A program made the position numbers and the translations under genes. Under the pieces are notes generated by a model. It was not told where the DNA came from and did no database searches. It was given only the letters and a program-made list of their open reading frames with translations. Shown here in pieces: positions 46,629-57,710 of a DNA stretch of 64,000 nt. The first letter of the stretch is position 1. Each line of letters starts with the position of its first letter. Source of the DNA: Myripristis murdjan. Taxonomy: Eukaryota > Chordata > Actinopteri > Holocentriformes > Holocentridae. The stretch is from assembly GCF_902150065.1 (NCBI RefSeq), contig NC_043980.1, positions 4,962,695 to 5,026,694 on the forward strand, in the 5' to 3' direction.

Positions 46629-47370
46629 CATAGAAGACCAAATAAAGACTGACAGTAGTTAGTTACAGAGTTATAAACTCTAAATTTATTTTTGTATTTA
46701 TTGATTCATTGTTTCGGTTTATTATATTTATTATTCAGTTGCAGTTTAAAAAAAAAAAAGACAACAGCATCACTGACAAATAGATGAAGCATTACGACAA
46801 TAAAACATAAAGTAGTGCAACTACTGGCTGTTGTAAAAGGGGTATATATATTTCAACAGTGTCTCAACTGAAACAGTATTCTTGCTGACTGGACCAGTTG
46901 CTCGGAACGTTTATGTCATACAAACTGGTTGGCTGCTGAAGGGGAATAGCAAATGGGAAGTAACTGTTGTGAATCAGAACCTGAAATCAATGGGGATGCA
47001 AAGATACGCAACAAAAAGATCCAAAGCACATAAAAAAAAATCTAAAAATATGGAGGAAAAAGTTTGGATTTAACAGCAAACTAGCACCAGAAACATGTTC
47101 AAAACTTGTGAAAGACATAGAAAAGGTTGGACAAGGGAAAAGAAAGCTCAATGATAAATATGGCCTGCCTCAGGCTAGAGAATGGTTAACAGAAGCTAAT
47201 AGAAGAAAAAAAAAGGTAAAGAAAAGAAAAAGAAAACAGAAACTCTAGTTTTAGAAGACCAAATTAAGACTGACAGTAGTTAGTTACAAATTAAATTAAA
47301 TTAAATTTATTTTTGTATTGATTGATTTATTATTTTTGGTTTATTATGTTTATTATTCAGTTGCTGTTGT
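46629..47370. repeat. Direct repeat pair flanking an unrecognised coding-like remnant
   Basis: About 115 bp (AGAAGACCAAATAAAGACTG, GACAGTAGTTAGTTAC, TTATTATTCAGTTGC) occurs at 46635-46750 and again at 47257-47370. Between the two copies a plus-strand frame near 47046-47215 reads FNSKLAPETCSKLVKDIEKV and KYGLPQAREWLTEANRRKKR before a stop. I do not recognise this protein. It may be a mobile-element or retrocopy remnant. Confidence 0.45.
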
Positions 47371-47714
47371 GGATTTTTTTAGTCTGTGAAGTCCATGTTT
47401 GATTGACCGAGGTCCACACCTCACCCCGGTCCGCTCTGGGTAGAGACTTTAGGCCCTCAGATATGCAATGTTGGCATTGGCATTTCCCTTGCGTGTCTCA
47501 AGGTCTCTTGTGAATATAGACTTGAATGTAGACACAGAAAAATCCAAAATGTGTTGAAATGTGTTACATTCACTTACACACACACACACATTCACTTATG
47601 TACTAATACACACTAAAAGTCCTCTACGTATTCAGATTTCCTTCTATCTCACACACACACACTCACTCACACTCATTCACTCGCACACTCGTTTACCAAC
47701 TCACACACTCAATT

Positions 47715-47819
47715 CAGTTCAGTTCAATTCATTTCAATGAAGCTTTATTGGCATGGCTGTATCACATACAATATTGCCAAAGCATGTTTGGATGAACAAA
47801 TAACAAAAGAACATTGAAA

Positions 47820-47862
<43 letters not shown>
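47715..47862 (-). repeat. LINE tail and GT microsatellite
   Basis: Read on the minus strand it ends GCCAATAAAGCTTCATTG with TTGAACTGAA repeats. A GT run of about 20 units follows at 47822-47861. Confidence 0.5.
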
Positions 47863-48471
47863 ATATGTCTATTGTAGGCTATACAGATGTAATTGTTTGA
47901 GATCAATAAGCAAATAATAATTAAAAAAAAAAAACAATATTGATGCAAAATTGTAAGTATCAAGTATCACATGTAAAAAAAAAAAGAAAAACACAAGGGT
48001 GCTGACTTTATTCGAAACATTCCACTGCTGTGCAACTTGCATGAAATGTTCGGCGCATGTTTCAGCAAAATGTCTCTCTTCTGTTTTCATAACAGTCAGA
48101 GCATGTGAGCGCAGTTCCCATCGTTTATCAATATAGCATCTGTTAGCTTGTCGCGTTTTTGTTTATCTGTCAACACCAGCAGTGTGTTGAGCGTTTAAGT
48201 GGTACTTTAAACTCGAAGTACTTTGATGGTAAGAAAACTCAGCTTTGCAGTGGTTACAGATCACTTTGGCTTAATCCACTCCACTGTCCGGCAGAGATTT
48301 AAAATGAAAATTTCCATTAAGGAGCTGGGTAGGCGAATCCGCCTCCATTTTTCTGTCCCCGCAGTTCTTTTCTTTGCTGGTTCATGTGTGCCACAACAAA
48401 TGCTCTGATTGGTTGAGACGCTCGTTTAAGCCAATCATAGTATTGCCCCCTTCCCTTCCCTTCTCTCAATA

Positions 48472-48820
48472 ACCGTGTTTCCATCCACCTATTTTTATTC
48501 GCATTTTCAGAAATTGCGGGAAAAAAAAAAACTTGGATGGAAACAGCAGAAATTCGAAAAACGGCCGAAAATTCGCAAAAAAGTTTTTACGCTTGGAGGG
48601 GGTGGATTTCTCAGCGTATCGATAAAAGAAAATGCGACTTTTTGCTGTGGAAACAGGTTTTGCGAATAAACAATGACTGGACCAGATACCACGTCACACT
48701 TCTACGCTACAGTCTTATTATTAGTTATTATTATTATTATTATTATTACATTCACATTTTCTTTTGCGCATTTTGACAAAATTTGCTGAAAAAATGTGAT
48801 TTATTTGGATGGAAACCTGA
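48472..48820. mobile_element. MITE with imperfect inverted ends
   Basis: The left end GTGTTTCCATCCACC..ATTTTTATTCGCATTTTCAG is matched imperfectly by the reverse complement of TGCTGAAAAAATGTGATT..ATTTGGATGGAAACC at the right. The interior has an ATT triplet run (48718-48748) and no transposase. Confidence 0.55.
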
Positions 48821-49094
48821 CTAGTAAAGGCCGAGTGTCTGCAGACACTAGACACAACGCGCACGCAGTTGCTACGCAGATGGTGTGTGCCCCGTATGCT
48901 TCTGCGTAATACGCTAAGCAGTTCTCCGACAAAATGCAAGGGGGCGCGGCTTTTTTTCTGCAGACCTACGTAGACCCTGTGACGTATGGTCACTGCTCTT
49001 CCTGTTGTTTGCCAGCAGCGCCATTTTTAAAAGGAGCGGCAGTTGTTATCAGAATTCGATTTCGAAATTATGGCTTTAACATAGAAGACATGGC

Positions 49095-49125
<31 letters not shown>

Positions 49126-49619
49126 GTTAACGCTGGAGCTGGAGCTGGAGCTAATTAATATCGAACAACCTTTTTAAATCCATGTTGTTGTGATATTGAT
49201 ATGGCCATATTGTGACTTTCACTGACAAGCCTATGCTAAATGAAGAGTCATGGTTTTTACAAAACTTGCTTGCTTTATTATAAATGCAAAGTGTTGGACT
49301 ATAAGGGCAAGTCAATACAAAAACACACAAGAAATTTTATATACACATCATATAAACACTTAGCACTTGAAAACTGACGCCGGAGGGGCGAAATGCCGAA
49401 AATGATGTAGTTCGGCGGACAGACACCTTGTTGTCTGTCCAGGGCCTGCGTAGGGGCTACGTGTGTGTGAGTGTGTGAGAGTGTGTGTGTGAGTGTGCTG
49501 TGCCATCTGCTGGAGGGGCGCCGCTAGTGACTGCATCTAGTAAAAACTGTGTAGTATAACTCCTTTCACATGAGATATGTGTTGTGTGGGAAATACCTGT
49601 GTAATAATGTATAAATGAA

Positions 49620-49626
49620 TATCAAC

Positions 49627-49704
<78 letters not shown>

Positions 49705-50060
49705 ACAGACCCGATTGGCTTCTCTTCTCTTCTTTTCTTTTTCTACCAAAAAATCAACCGCTATGAATCGTGAGCCCGCGAGCACCTCGACCGAGCCCGG
49801 TCCGTTCACGAGCGCCGGCCTTTGCTGTTCCTCTCGACTTTCCTCTCGATGTCCCGACTTTCCCGCCGCGGCCTGGGCCGACCACACTGCTCCTTCCGGC
49901 GCCGAATGGCGTGGCCCGCGGACCCGAGGATCGTGACTCGACTTCGGCACGCCTCTTCTTTGCCGTCTCCGGGCGGAGCTGCCGAACCCTGGCCCGAGGT
50001 GCCCCCGCTGCCTGAGCAACGCCACGAAGGCTGTCCTGACCCGCTGACCTAGGCAGCGCG
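49620..50060. other. CT/CA microsatellite next to a GC-rich block
   Basis: A CT run and CA run (49630-49696) are followed by about 300 bp of CpG-rich DNA (49760-50060). Several frames are open there (for example MNREPASTSTEPGPFTSAG from 49763), none with a recognised domain. It may be a fragment of a GC-rich mobile element or an unassigned exon. I make no functional call. Confidence 0.35.
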
Positions 50061-50073
50061 AGGATTAATATAC

Positions 50074-50886
50074 ACTAGGCAAAAAAAGTTCTGCACCGCT
50101 TTTTCAATCTATAATTTCTCCCCTTTATTTATACCCAATAGTGTTGTATCCTACAGTTGTAAAGCCTCATTCGTCCTCTTTCCAATGAGGTACAACTTGC
50201 AAGGATCCTGCATTTCTGGAATGAGTGACACCGGTAATTGTGTGGGAAGTGACCAATTTTTTTCAGTGGATCAGCATGAGGAGGAGGTGTGAAGCTGTTA
50301 TTGCTGCAAATGGAAGTTCCACACGCTGCTAAGGTCCAGTAGAAAATGAATAAAATATTGTGCTTCCCACCTGTTTAGCTGTGTTGCCTCATCCTTACAG
50401 TTATACCCTACTGTAAAGGGGACTGGCATTCCAACAGTATAACTCACAAATCCAGTTGGTATTATCACAGGGGAGAAATGATCCACTGAAAACACAATGA
50501 ATGGGATTTTGCCCCCCTCAAAAAGAAGGGGAGGGGACATGTTTAGCCATGTTGGTCATACCAATCGATTGACAATCCTTACAACTTATTTTTCATTGAA
50601 AAGGGGACTAATCAGGCTTTCTAACGGTATAAAAGACAACACCAGTTGGTATTGTTAAATGGGAGAAATGATCAACTGAAAAAATATTGCAGGGGATTTT
50701 GTCAAAAAAAAAAATTGGTCGCTTCCCACACAATTACCGGTGTCACTCATTCCAGAAATGCAGGATCCTTACAAGTTGTATCTCACTGGAAAGCTTTACA
50801 ACGGCATAAGACACAACACTATTTGGTATAAATAAAGGGGAGAAATTATAGATTGAAAAAGCGGTGCAGAACTTTTTTTGCCTAGT
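50074..50886. mobile_element. Palindromic (fold-back) DNA element, about 190-bp arms
   Basis: Left arm 50074-50265 (ACTAGGCAAAAAAAGTTCTG onward) is the near-perfect inverse of right arm about 50705-50886, including GTGACACCGGTAATTGTGTG. The interior repeats degenerate versions of the arm phrase (TTGGTAT..GGGAGAAATGAT.CACTGAAA) at about 50452-50490 and 50645-50690. Short TA-rich flanks suggest a TA target. There is no transposase. Confidence 0.8.
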
Positions 50887-51429
50887 ATATATTTTTGTAT
50901 GCATGTACTATGCGATTTAAGCCTTGGCTGATCCTGTCTACTCAGCCACGGACCACACTGCGCGTTAATTCACGATATACATTGAAACTAAGTCCAAAGC
51001 ATCAATTTTAAAGACACTTCAATCTTGGTGATGGATTTGGGGCATGTGTGTCTGAGTTAACGGGAATGAGCCAAACATCTTTTTATTTTTTATACCGTAA
51101 GTGTTGCAATATAGGAGCATGGATGAGGTGCACAGAATAGAGGCACTGTGAATGAGCTGAACACACAACACGGCACTTTTTAGGGCTGTTATAGGCTATC
51201 CTAGTCCAGTAAACGTTGTAATGCTGTTCTTGTTCTCCGTTCTGAAATAAACCCTTTTTTTCATCATTCTGATTAGCTGCTGTTTAATCCACAGTTTCCG
51301 ATTGGCTGCGGTTAGTAATCAAGCGACACCTCAATAAAGATTGTAAAAATTGTCAATTTGTAAAGTGCAGGGTTTTTTTTATTAAAAAGAATACTAATTA
51401 TAACTACAAAACTTGATAATAATCAACAT
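50887..51429. other. Non-coding stretch
   Basis: AT-rich DNA with an isolated TTCTGAAATAAACCC (about 51239-51253) and no recognisable gene. Confidence 0.5.
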
Positions 51430-51536
51430 TAATATTAAGGGAAGATGACCAAACTACATTATATTTAATGGGGGGCTGTAAGCAACCTGGATGATGTACA
51501 GGGGGGCGCTGGCCCAAAAAAGGTTGAGAACCACTG
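51430..51536 (-). mobile_element. hAT-type element, one end
   Basis: Ends GGTTGAGAACCACTG, the inverse of a CAGTGGTTCTCAACC hAT terminus. The next 8 bp, CTCTACAA, are where homology to unit A resumes (23142-23149), as expected for an insertion with an 8-bp target. The other end is not identified. Confidence 0.5.
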
Positions 51537-52381
51537 CTCTACAATATTCAAATTGAAGTTATAGTGTTGTGCTGTAATAAGAATTTTTTTTTCACAATAC
51601 ACTACATGCAATTTATTATGCATTTTATTGATATATTAGGCTTTTTATAGTTAGTTTTTGTTTTGGAGAGTTTTTTAGACAAAGCATGGAAGAGAAAACA
51701 CGATGGTAAATACCCTGTTCCTGTTTAACGTAAGAGTCCAGTAGTGTTATGGTGTTTTGAATATATAAAATTTGAACTCAGAAATCAGAAAAGCCTTTAT
51801 TGTCATTGCATGTAAACACAACAAAAGTAGTAGTGGCACTCAAGTGAAGCTTTTCCAACATAAAACATGAAAAAACACATGACACAGGGCATCAAATCAA
51901 ATAAAAGTCAACATTTTTAATGTACAAAAAATTCAATATGCTATTATATTATTGCAAGCAAAGAATCTTGCCCAAATCGAATGGTTTAATACATGACAGC
52001 TGGTGATTAATTGACTTGTTTACTGATATTGTGTCTACTGATAAGAGCTGGGTGTGGCATTCAAAAAAAAAAAAAATCCTTCCTGAATAGGCTCCTCCTC
52101 AGTTTCCTTCCTCAAAGATTACTACTAGAAGGAGAGACAGCTTGAAAGATTGGAACATCAAAATAAGACTCACAAAGGAAAGGTGGAGGCATATAAGCTT
52201 TCTGCAGTGTTTCCTGCACAGAGCTTCTTATAGGGTTAGGCAGTATTTGTTTTTACCTTTCATAATCAAAGATAATAAGTAGTAGAACAGACTGTTATCC
52301 CGGGGTTTCCAGATGATAAACAGACAGACAGACCAGTTTGAATGCTGACAATTACCCTAACCCCTTTAACCCTAACTGACC

Positions 52382-53906
52382 CTAACCCCGATACCAACCT
52401 CGCCCCTGCCTCTGGCCTAGGCTGGTACTGAGCCTGTGCCTCTGCCCTAGGCTGGTACTGAGCCTGTGCCTCTGCCCTAGGCTGGTACTGAGCCTGTGCC
52501 TCTGCCCTAGGCTGGTACTGAGACCCCGCGTCTGCCCTAGGCTGGTACTGAGTCCCTGCCCCTGCCTCTGCCCTAGGCTGGTACTGAGCCCATGCCTCTG
52601 CCCTAGGCTGGTACTGAGCCCATGCCTCTGCCCTAGGCTGGTACTGAGACCCTGTGTCTGCCCTAGGCTGGTACTGAGACCCTGCCCCTGTCCCTGCGTC
52701 TGCCCTAGGCTGGTACTGAGCCTGTGCCTCTGCCCTAGGCTGGTACTGAGCCCCTGCCTCTGATTCTGACTCTGAGCCCCCCCTTGCCCGCTGCCCCGAC
52801 GAGGACCACCAATAAAAACACCACTGGGACCCGGTCGTGAAGTGTCTGCAATACACTGGCGAGTCACTTGTCCACGGGTGGAGCAGCTGTTACACGTCAT
52901 CACATTATATTTTCTATCACAACGGAATATATTGGCAAGGCCAATTTCTGACCCCCCAGTGTTTTTGGATTTCCCGAGTCGTTCAAGGGATGCCTTCAGG
53001 TTTTCCTCGCTAATGGGATTAGAACCTTTGGGCTTGAATATTTTGGAAAACACAAAGGCATAATCATGCCAATTCTGAATGATGTTAATCCTTGAAATGA
53101 TTGTATCACGATGCCGTTCGTTTGTACATTTCTGATCACATGGGGAGAGGTAAGAGTAAAAGAGCAGAAGTTTACGTTCTGGTTTATTGAGCAAGCTTCG
53201 GAAACTGTCCAGAACACGCAGCTCTGCATGACGGTTGTTTATTTTGTCTGCTCCGGCGGCTACCACCCAGGTACCGGTGTACACTCGACCACCTGAAACT
53301 GTCCTTGACACGTTGGCCCCAGGGTCAGCATCAAAGACTTGCCCAAGGGCAGTTTGAAGGTCCTGAGTATTGTTCAGTGGGATGTTTACAGCCAGACTGA
53401 ATTGGCCACCTATTCTGTACCTGTGAAAGGAAACAGTTACACCAGATATTACTAGTGATAATTTAGGGAGCTATTCCACATACAAGAATATCTGAGACCA
53501 CCTCCAGGGGGCGACATAAAGCACTGAAAGTAGGCTAAATTGAGTAAAATGAGTCAAATGAATGGTGGTCAGTAGGATTTTTCCATAAAATCAGCTCACT
53601 AAATGATTTTTATTTATTTATTTATTTATTTTAAACTGTGCAATCACCAGAAAATTACTGGTTAAGAAGATTCGCAGCTATGTTTCCAACCTTGACTTTA
53701 AATCAGATAAAATGCAAAATCAGTCATGAATGCTCATGACTATGGATTTTTGTCATAGCCTTGAGTAGAATATAGAGCATGTTGATTCACCTTCCCAACA
53801 TGTCAGCTACAATCGTCTGAAGCTGGTTCTGGTCCACGGCATCCACACCGGTCCCTGCAGACAGGAAGAAGGCCAGCGCCACAACCATCCAGCACACAGC
53901 AGCCAT
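52382..53906 (-). CDS. Secreted AID/APOBEC-like deaminase, copy C
   Basis: Exons 53791-53906 and 52382-53420 join in phase 2 to 384 residues. The signal peptide (residues 1-19) is identical to that of copy B. The deaminase core has H103-A-E105 (about 53222-53230) and SPCDQKC with C133 and C137, followed by the FRCDRKYNVMTCNSC cluster. The tail is longer than in B: eleven LSTSLGQ units (mostly 10-residue, 30-bp repeats at about 52410-52760), ending GRGWYRG. A TATA box and non-coding exon lie upstream (54888-54990). Its first intron carries a piggyBac-type MITE. The 3' flank differs from A and B: most of their 3' UTR is missing and a short CCCTAAC-like stretch follows the stop. It looks intact as a coding gene. 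Function is inferred from the deaminase signature; the substrate is unknown. Confidence 0.75.
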
Positions 53907-54171
53907 CTATACACAAGTCCAGGTTAGTGCCTTTTCACAAAGAGTACTGGTATAAAGCGGCTAAAAAATGGATAATAAAAATGTGCATGGCATTTATGTT
54001 TACAAGAAACAAACAGCCATCTGGAGAGACAAGTGGAAAATGTCATATTTTTTGCACTCATCTTTCAATAAATAAAATATCTGTAACTCTGGTGTTAGTA
54101 TTATGCAAACAACAGCACTGCTACTGTGAGTTTCCTTATGCAAAATCATGATGGAAAAAAATGTTTCAAAA

Positions 54172-54638
54172 TTAACCCTTTAGGCGCCGGAGTGTTTTTT
54201 TTTTACGGCGGCTTCTCCCGCGTCTGCCATGACAACCGCGCTTGTTTTCATCCCCGCTACATTCACCCATATTTGTGGTGTTATGAGCCCCCCTGCCACC
54301 TCGACCACGTCCCCTGCTTGGCGTTCGCAGAATGCTTCCACCCCGGCCACGCTGAGGTGAAGCATCCGCTATACAATGTGCTGATTGTGAACTATGGCGC
54401 GCGGACTCGCCGTCACTACTAACGTCAGTTTCTGCTTCACTGGACAACTGCATGTTTTCCTCCTCGGAATCGGAGTCAGCCAGTACCTGACAAAGTACTT
54501 CGTCGATGGTAAACCGACCTCTCGGCATCATGAGTAAATGAAAAAACACTCTTTCGCTCTGCTCTGCTCTGCTCTCGCTACGCTCAGCACTACTACCACT
54601 GCTTGTCGCAATTTTGCGACTTTGGCTTAAAGGGTTAA
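54172..54638 (-). mobile_element. piggyBac-type MITE in intron 1 of copy C
   Basis: TTAA stands at both edges (54172-54175, 54635-54638), followed by inverted ends CCCTTTARGC. Unit B has a single TTAA at 31311-31314 in otherwise identical sequence, an exact empty site. On the minus strand the 459-bp insert encodes MPRGRFTIDEVLCQVLADSD followed by SEEE, the acidic N-terminus typical of piggyBac transposases, then RG-rich sequence. The catalytic domain is absent, so this is a deletion derivative. Confidence 0.85.
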
Positions 54639-54887
54639 AGAGCACCATGCTCACTGTTGCCAACAGGATATACTAAAAAACAGAATATTAAAATGAGTAT
54701 GTTTTTACACAAATTGAAAACAGTTACATTTAAATGTGCAGATTTGATTTTTTCAGCATTTCCATTTTGTTGTGTGGAGTGATAATCTGCACCTGTACTG
54801 AGTTTGCCCTCTCGTCTAGACAGTACAAAATTCTAACCCTGTAGGGTTTAGTAGTAAACAGATTACAGTGAACTGGAAGTGATTTAC

Positions 54888-54960
54888 CTGCTTTGGAGGA
54901 AAAAGATCAGGCCAGCAGCAGTTGGATGGCTCCTGTGTAAGGAGTGTAAGGAGGCAAAGT
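54888..54960 (-). other. Copy C non-coding first exon
   Basis: Same layout as copy B, ending CCAAAGCAG|GTAAAT at 54888. The following intron ends TGTATAG directly before the ATG at 53906. Confidence 0.6.
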
Positions 54961-54983
54961 GCTGTTGGAGCGACTGGTGTCTA

Positions 54984-54990
54984 ATTTATA
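54984..54990 (-). promoter_or_regulatory. TATA box of copy C
   Basis: TATAAAT on the minus strand in the same sequence context as copy B. Confidence 0.6.
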
Positions 54991-55291
54991 GAGAAGAGGG
55001 AGAGCTTGGCGCAACCCTCAGGAGTGGCAACTTGTCCTTTTAATTTCAATTTCAAAAATGAGGAAGAACAGAGGAGCGAGGATAAAGCCAAGTTACAAAG
55101 TTGAGACTGCAGCAGGTCCAGCAGAATCTAAAAAACCAAAAAAAAACATTTTTTCCTATTAAATTGCCCTTTGTTTGTTATATCCAATTATGTTGTATGA
55201 CATGCCAATAAATAACAGCATGGTTGAGACTGGAAGTAGAACAGAAAGTGAGTAAAAGACTCACAATGCAGTCCTCTACTCCCTAAGCCTG

Positions 55292-56619
55292 GGGCCTGTA
55301 CCATAAAGCTGGATTAACATACCCGGGCTTTCTCTTAGTTATTTGGCTTCATTTAACCAGACATCCGCAATCCTTTTTTTTTGGTACCATAAAGCCGGTT
55401 ATCAACTCACTAATTGAACCCAGGGTTTTCCAATCTAGATCTGTGTGCGCTCACATAAAAAGGGCGGTGTTTGCTGCATACGACCAGTGGCAGACATGGA
55501 AAAATCCACCCGAGCCACATACTTTAAGACAGAGGAGCAGACAGTAATCTGAAATAAATACAGGGAATATAAATCCATGATCCAGGCAAAAAGCAACACA
55601 GTTGAAGCTGCAAAATGCTGGCAAAAAATCGCCGACTGTGTCAATGCGTAAATTAGTGGGATTATAATATTACTTCCCCACCATGACGACACGAGTAGAT
55701 CTGACTATAATAACATTTGTGTGTTCCATAAATTTATTTGTTTATGAAATTTGTCAATATGGCATGTAATTGTAGCCTTATTTTTTCAGATGCAACCCCA
55801 GTGGAGCAAAAAGAAAGTGGGAGCAAATAAAAACTAAGTATAAAAACTAGTGGTGTCAAGAGATTAAAAAAATTGAGAGATTAATTAATTATGATCTGTA
55901 ATTAATTGATCTAATTAATCTCTTTTTTAATCTCACCTAAAATTGCTGAGAAAAGCCCTGAACTTGAGGTATTTCCCTTTAAATTCATTACATTATTGCA
56001 GCAGATCAGTCCGATGCGGGTCGGGGGGACGACCCCTCTTTTTCAAGACCCTTTTTTGGAAAAAAAAAAAAAAAAAAAAAAAAATTATATGGACAAAATC
56101 TTGTTTGAATAAAAAAGCCACCGGTCGGCATCAGGCGAGCCGGCCGCGGCACCGGGTCTGGTCTGCCGGATCTGACAGGTGAGCGGCGCACACATAGCCT
56201 ACTGCCATATCAATTTTTGTTCATACGCGGCTGCAATGACTGCGCAATGCGGCCATTCGCCGGTAATCGCGGCATCAGGCGAGCCTACCTACTGGTTTAC
56301 ATACAATACATGTGTATTTGCTTAGACCCCCAATATTAGACGAGGGCGTTTTTTCAGGGCATTTTCAATGGAAAAAATATCGTCTTATATTCGGATGAAT
56401 ACGGTAATGTATTAACTTCGATCACGCAACCTTTTCTTCCACCTTCTCTCCTCTCCTCCACAGTCAGACACACACACACGAGTCGCGACACCCCCTCCTC
56501 AACATGCTGCCTGTTTACAACGGACTCGGACTGTTGGGGCGGGTGTTAATCAAAACAAACCAATCATGTCTTGACCTCTTCACAGGTTGCTGGCCTCTGA
56601 TTGGCCTGGCCTGTCTCTC

Positions 56620-56651
<32 letters not shown>

Positions 56652-57313
56652 TCAGACTGGTGAGGCCAGCCGGCCGGCGACGTGTTTAAAAAAAAAAAAA
56701 AAAAAAAAAAGACGGTCAGGCCACCGGGCCAGTGACAGGCCGGCACAAACACAATGACCTCCAATCAATGTCCACTTCAGGGTGTGACTGACCATTGTTT
56801 TCCACCCCCAACAACTTAAGCATAGGAAGCCCAACGCCTACAAACCGATTTTATAAAAAGTAAAATTAGAGATGAAAAATTAGATTAACTCGATTAAAAA
56901 ACATAACGCGCTAAATATGACTGTAATTAATTAATCTCAATTAACGCGATAATTTGACACCACTAATAAAAACATACTCCAAAGTGGTCTTTACGCTTAC
57001 TATATATATATACATGTAGCATATGTATATGTACATGTTGGAGGCTATATAGCCTACACATGTACAAGGCTTTACTTCTTCACCCTGTCTCATCCAATGG
57101 GCAGGCCATTTTCCAATGAACTGATTGGTCAATAGGTGGGGCTTTTCTACCTGCTGAGCTCTTATTCTGCTCTGGAGCAGGTTAGGTCTTCAGCGTATGT
57201 TACCACGGCAACATACCCCGATAAAAAGTAAACCACCTTTGTGGTACAGAAAACCCAGGGTTAACCCTGAAGTTACCTCGCTAAGCCGAAATCCAGCTTT
57301 ATGGTACAGGCCT
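55292..57313 (+). mobile_element. PIF/Harbinger-like element with Myb/SANT remnant
   Basis: Inverted ends GGGCCTGTACCATAAAGCTG / CAGCTTTATGGTACAGGCCT, with a 3-bp CTG duplication (55289-55291, 57314-57316). Unit A keeps the empty site with one CTG at 27597-27599. Inside on the plus strand, about 55496-55650, a frame reads MEKSTRATYFKTEEQTVI, then NKYREYKSMIQAKSNTVEAA and CWQKIADCVNA, with CNPSGAKRKWEQIKTKYKN further on near 55795. This is the Myb/SANT-like DNA-binding companion protein of Harbinger elements. It has at least two in-frame stops and no DDE gene is present. A hAT-like element sits inside it. Confidence 0.75.
55848..56965. mobile_element. hAT-like element nested in the Harbinger element
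   Basis: Inverted ends TAGTGGTGTCAA / TTGACACCACTA, with an 8-bp ATAAAAAC duplication (55840-55847, 56966-56973). Subterminal ATTAATTA and TTAACGCG motifs are present. The interior is non-coding, with A tracts (about 56057-56083, 56625-56649, 56688-56710) and a CATCAGGCGAGCC motif present twice. It is non-autonomous. Confidence 0.75.
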
Positions 57314-57316
57314 CTG

Positions 57317-57674
57317 GTCTTTACTAAAGCCCTAACCATACCTTAACTACCTAACTACAGCAACAAAACTGTTGGGAAAAGAAAAAAACACGGTGTGAGT
57401 GGTCATGTCCAGGCTTTTTTGCACCGTCACAGTGCAAAGTTTGTTACGATGTAGATCACAGCTATGATTGAACACTAGTAAAGCAGACTGATGCATTATA
57501 GTACAATTATAGTAGCATCAGCATAGAATTATGCATAGTAGCCTATAGTTAAGTGTCTCTCAATCTCAATCCACCTGGTGGATTTATCTGTTCTCATGGT
57601 TTTTCTTCCCATTTTGCACTTCTGCTGTGTGGTTAAGGCTGTATCCTCTCACATTCTTGGTATTGTGTTTCTGC

Positions 57675-57710
<36 letters not shown>

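Noticed and set aside
33832-51536. The hAT-like ends at 33832 and 51536 as the two ends of one 17.7-kb element
   Set aside because: The sequences next to the ends (GTCTAGAT and CTCTACAA) are not a matching 8-bp duplication, and the inner sequences differ (GGGGGTAC against AAAAAAGG).
52266-52856. 196-codon frame reading QYQPRAEAQA repeats
   Set aside because: It is an out-of-frame shadow of the copy C repeat tail. The frame carrying HAE and SPC motifs is the one that continues into this tail.
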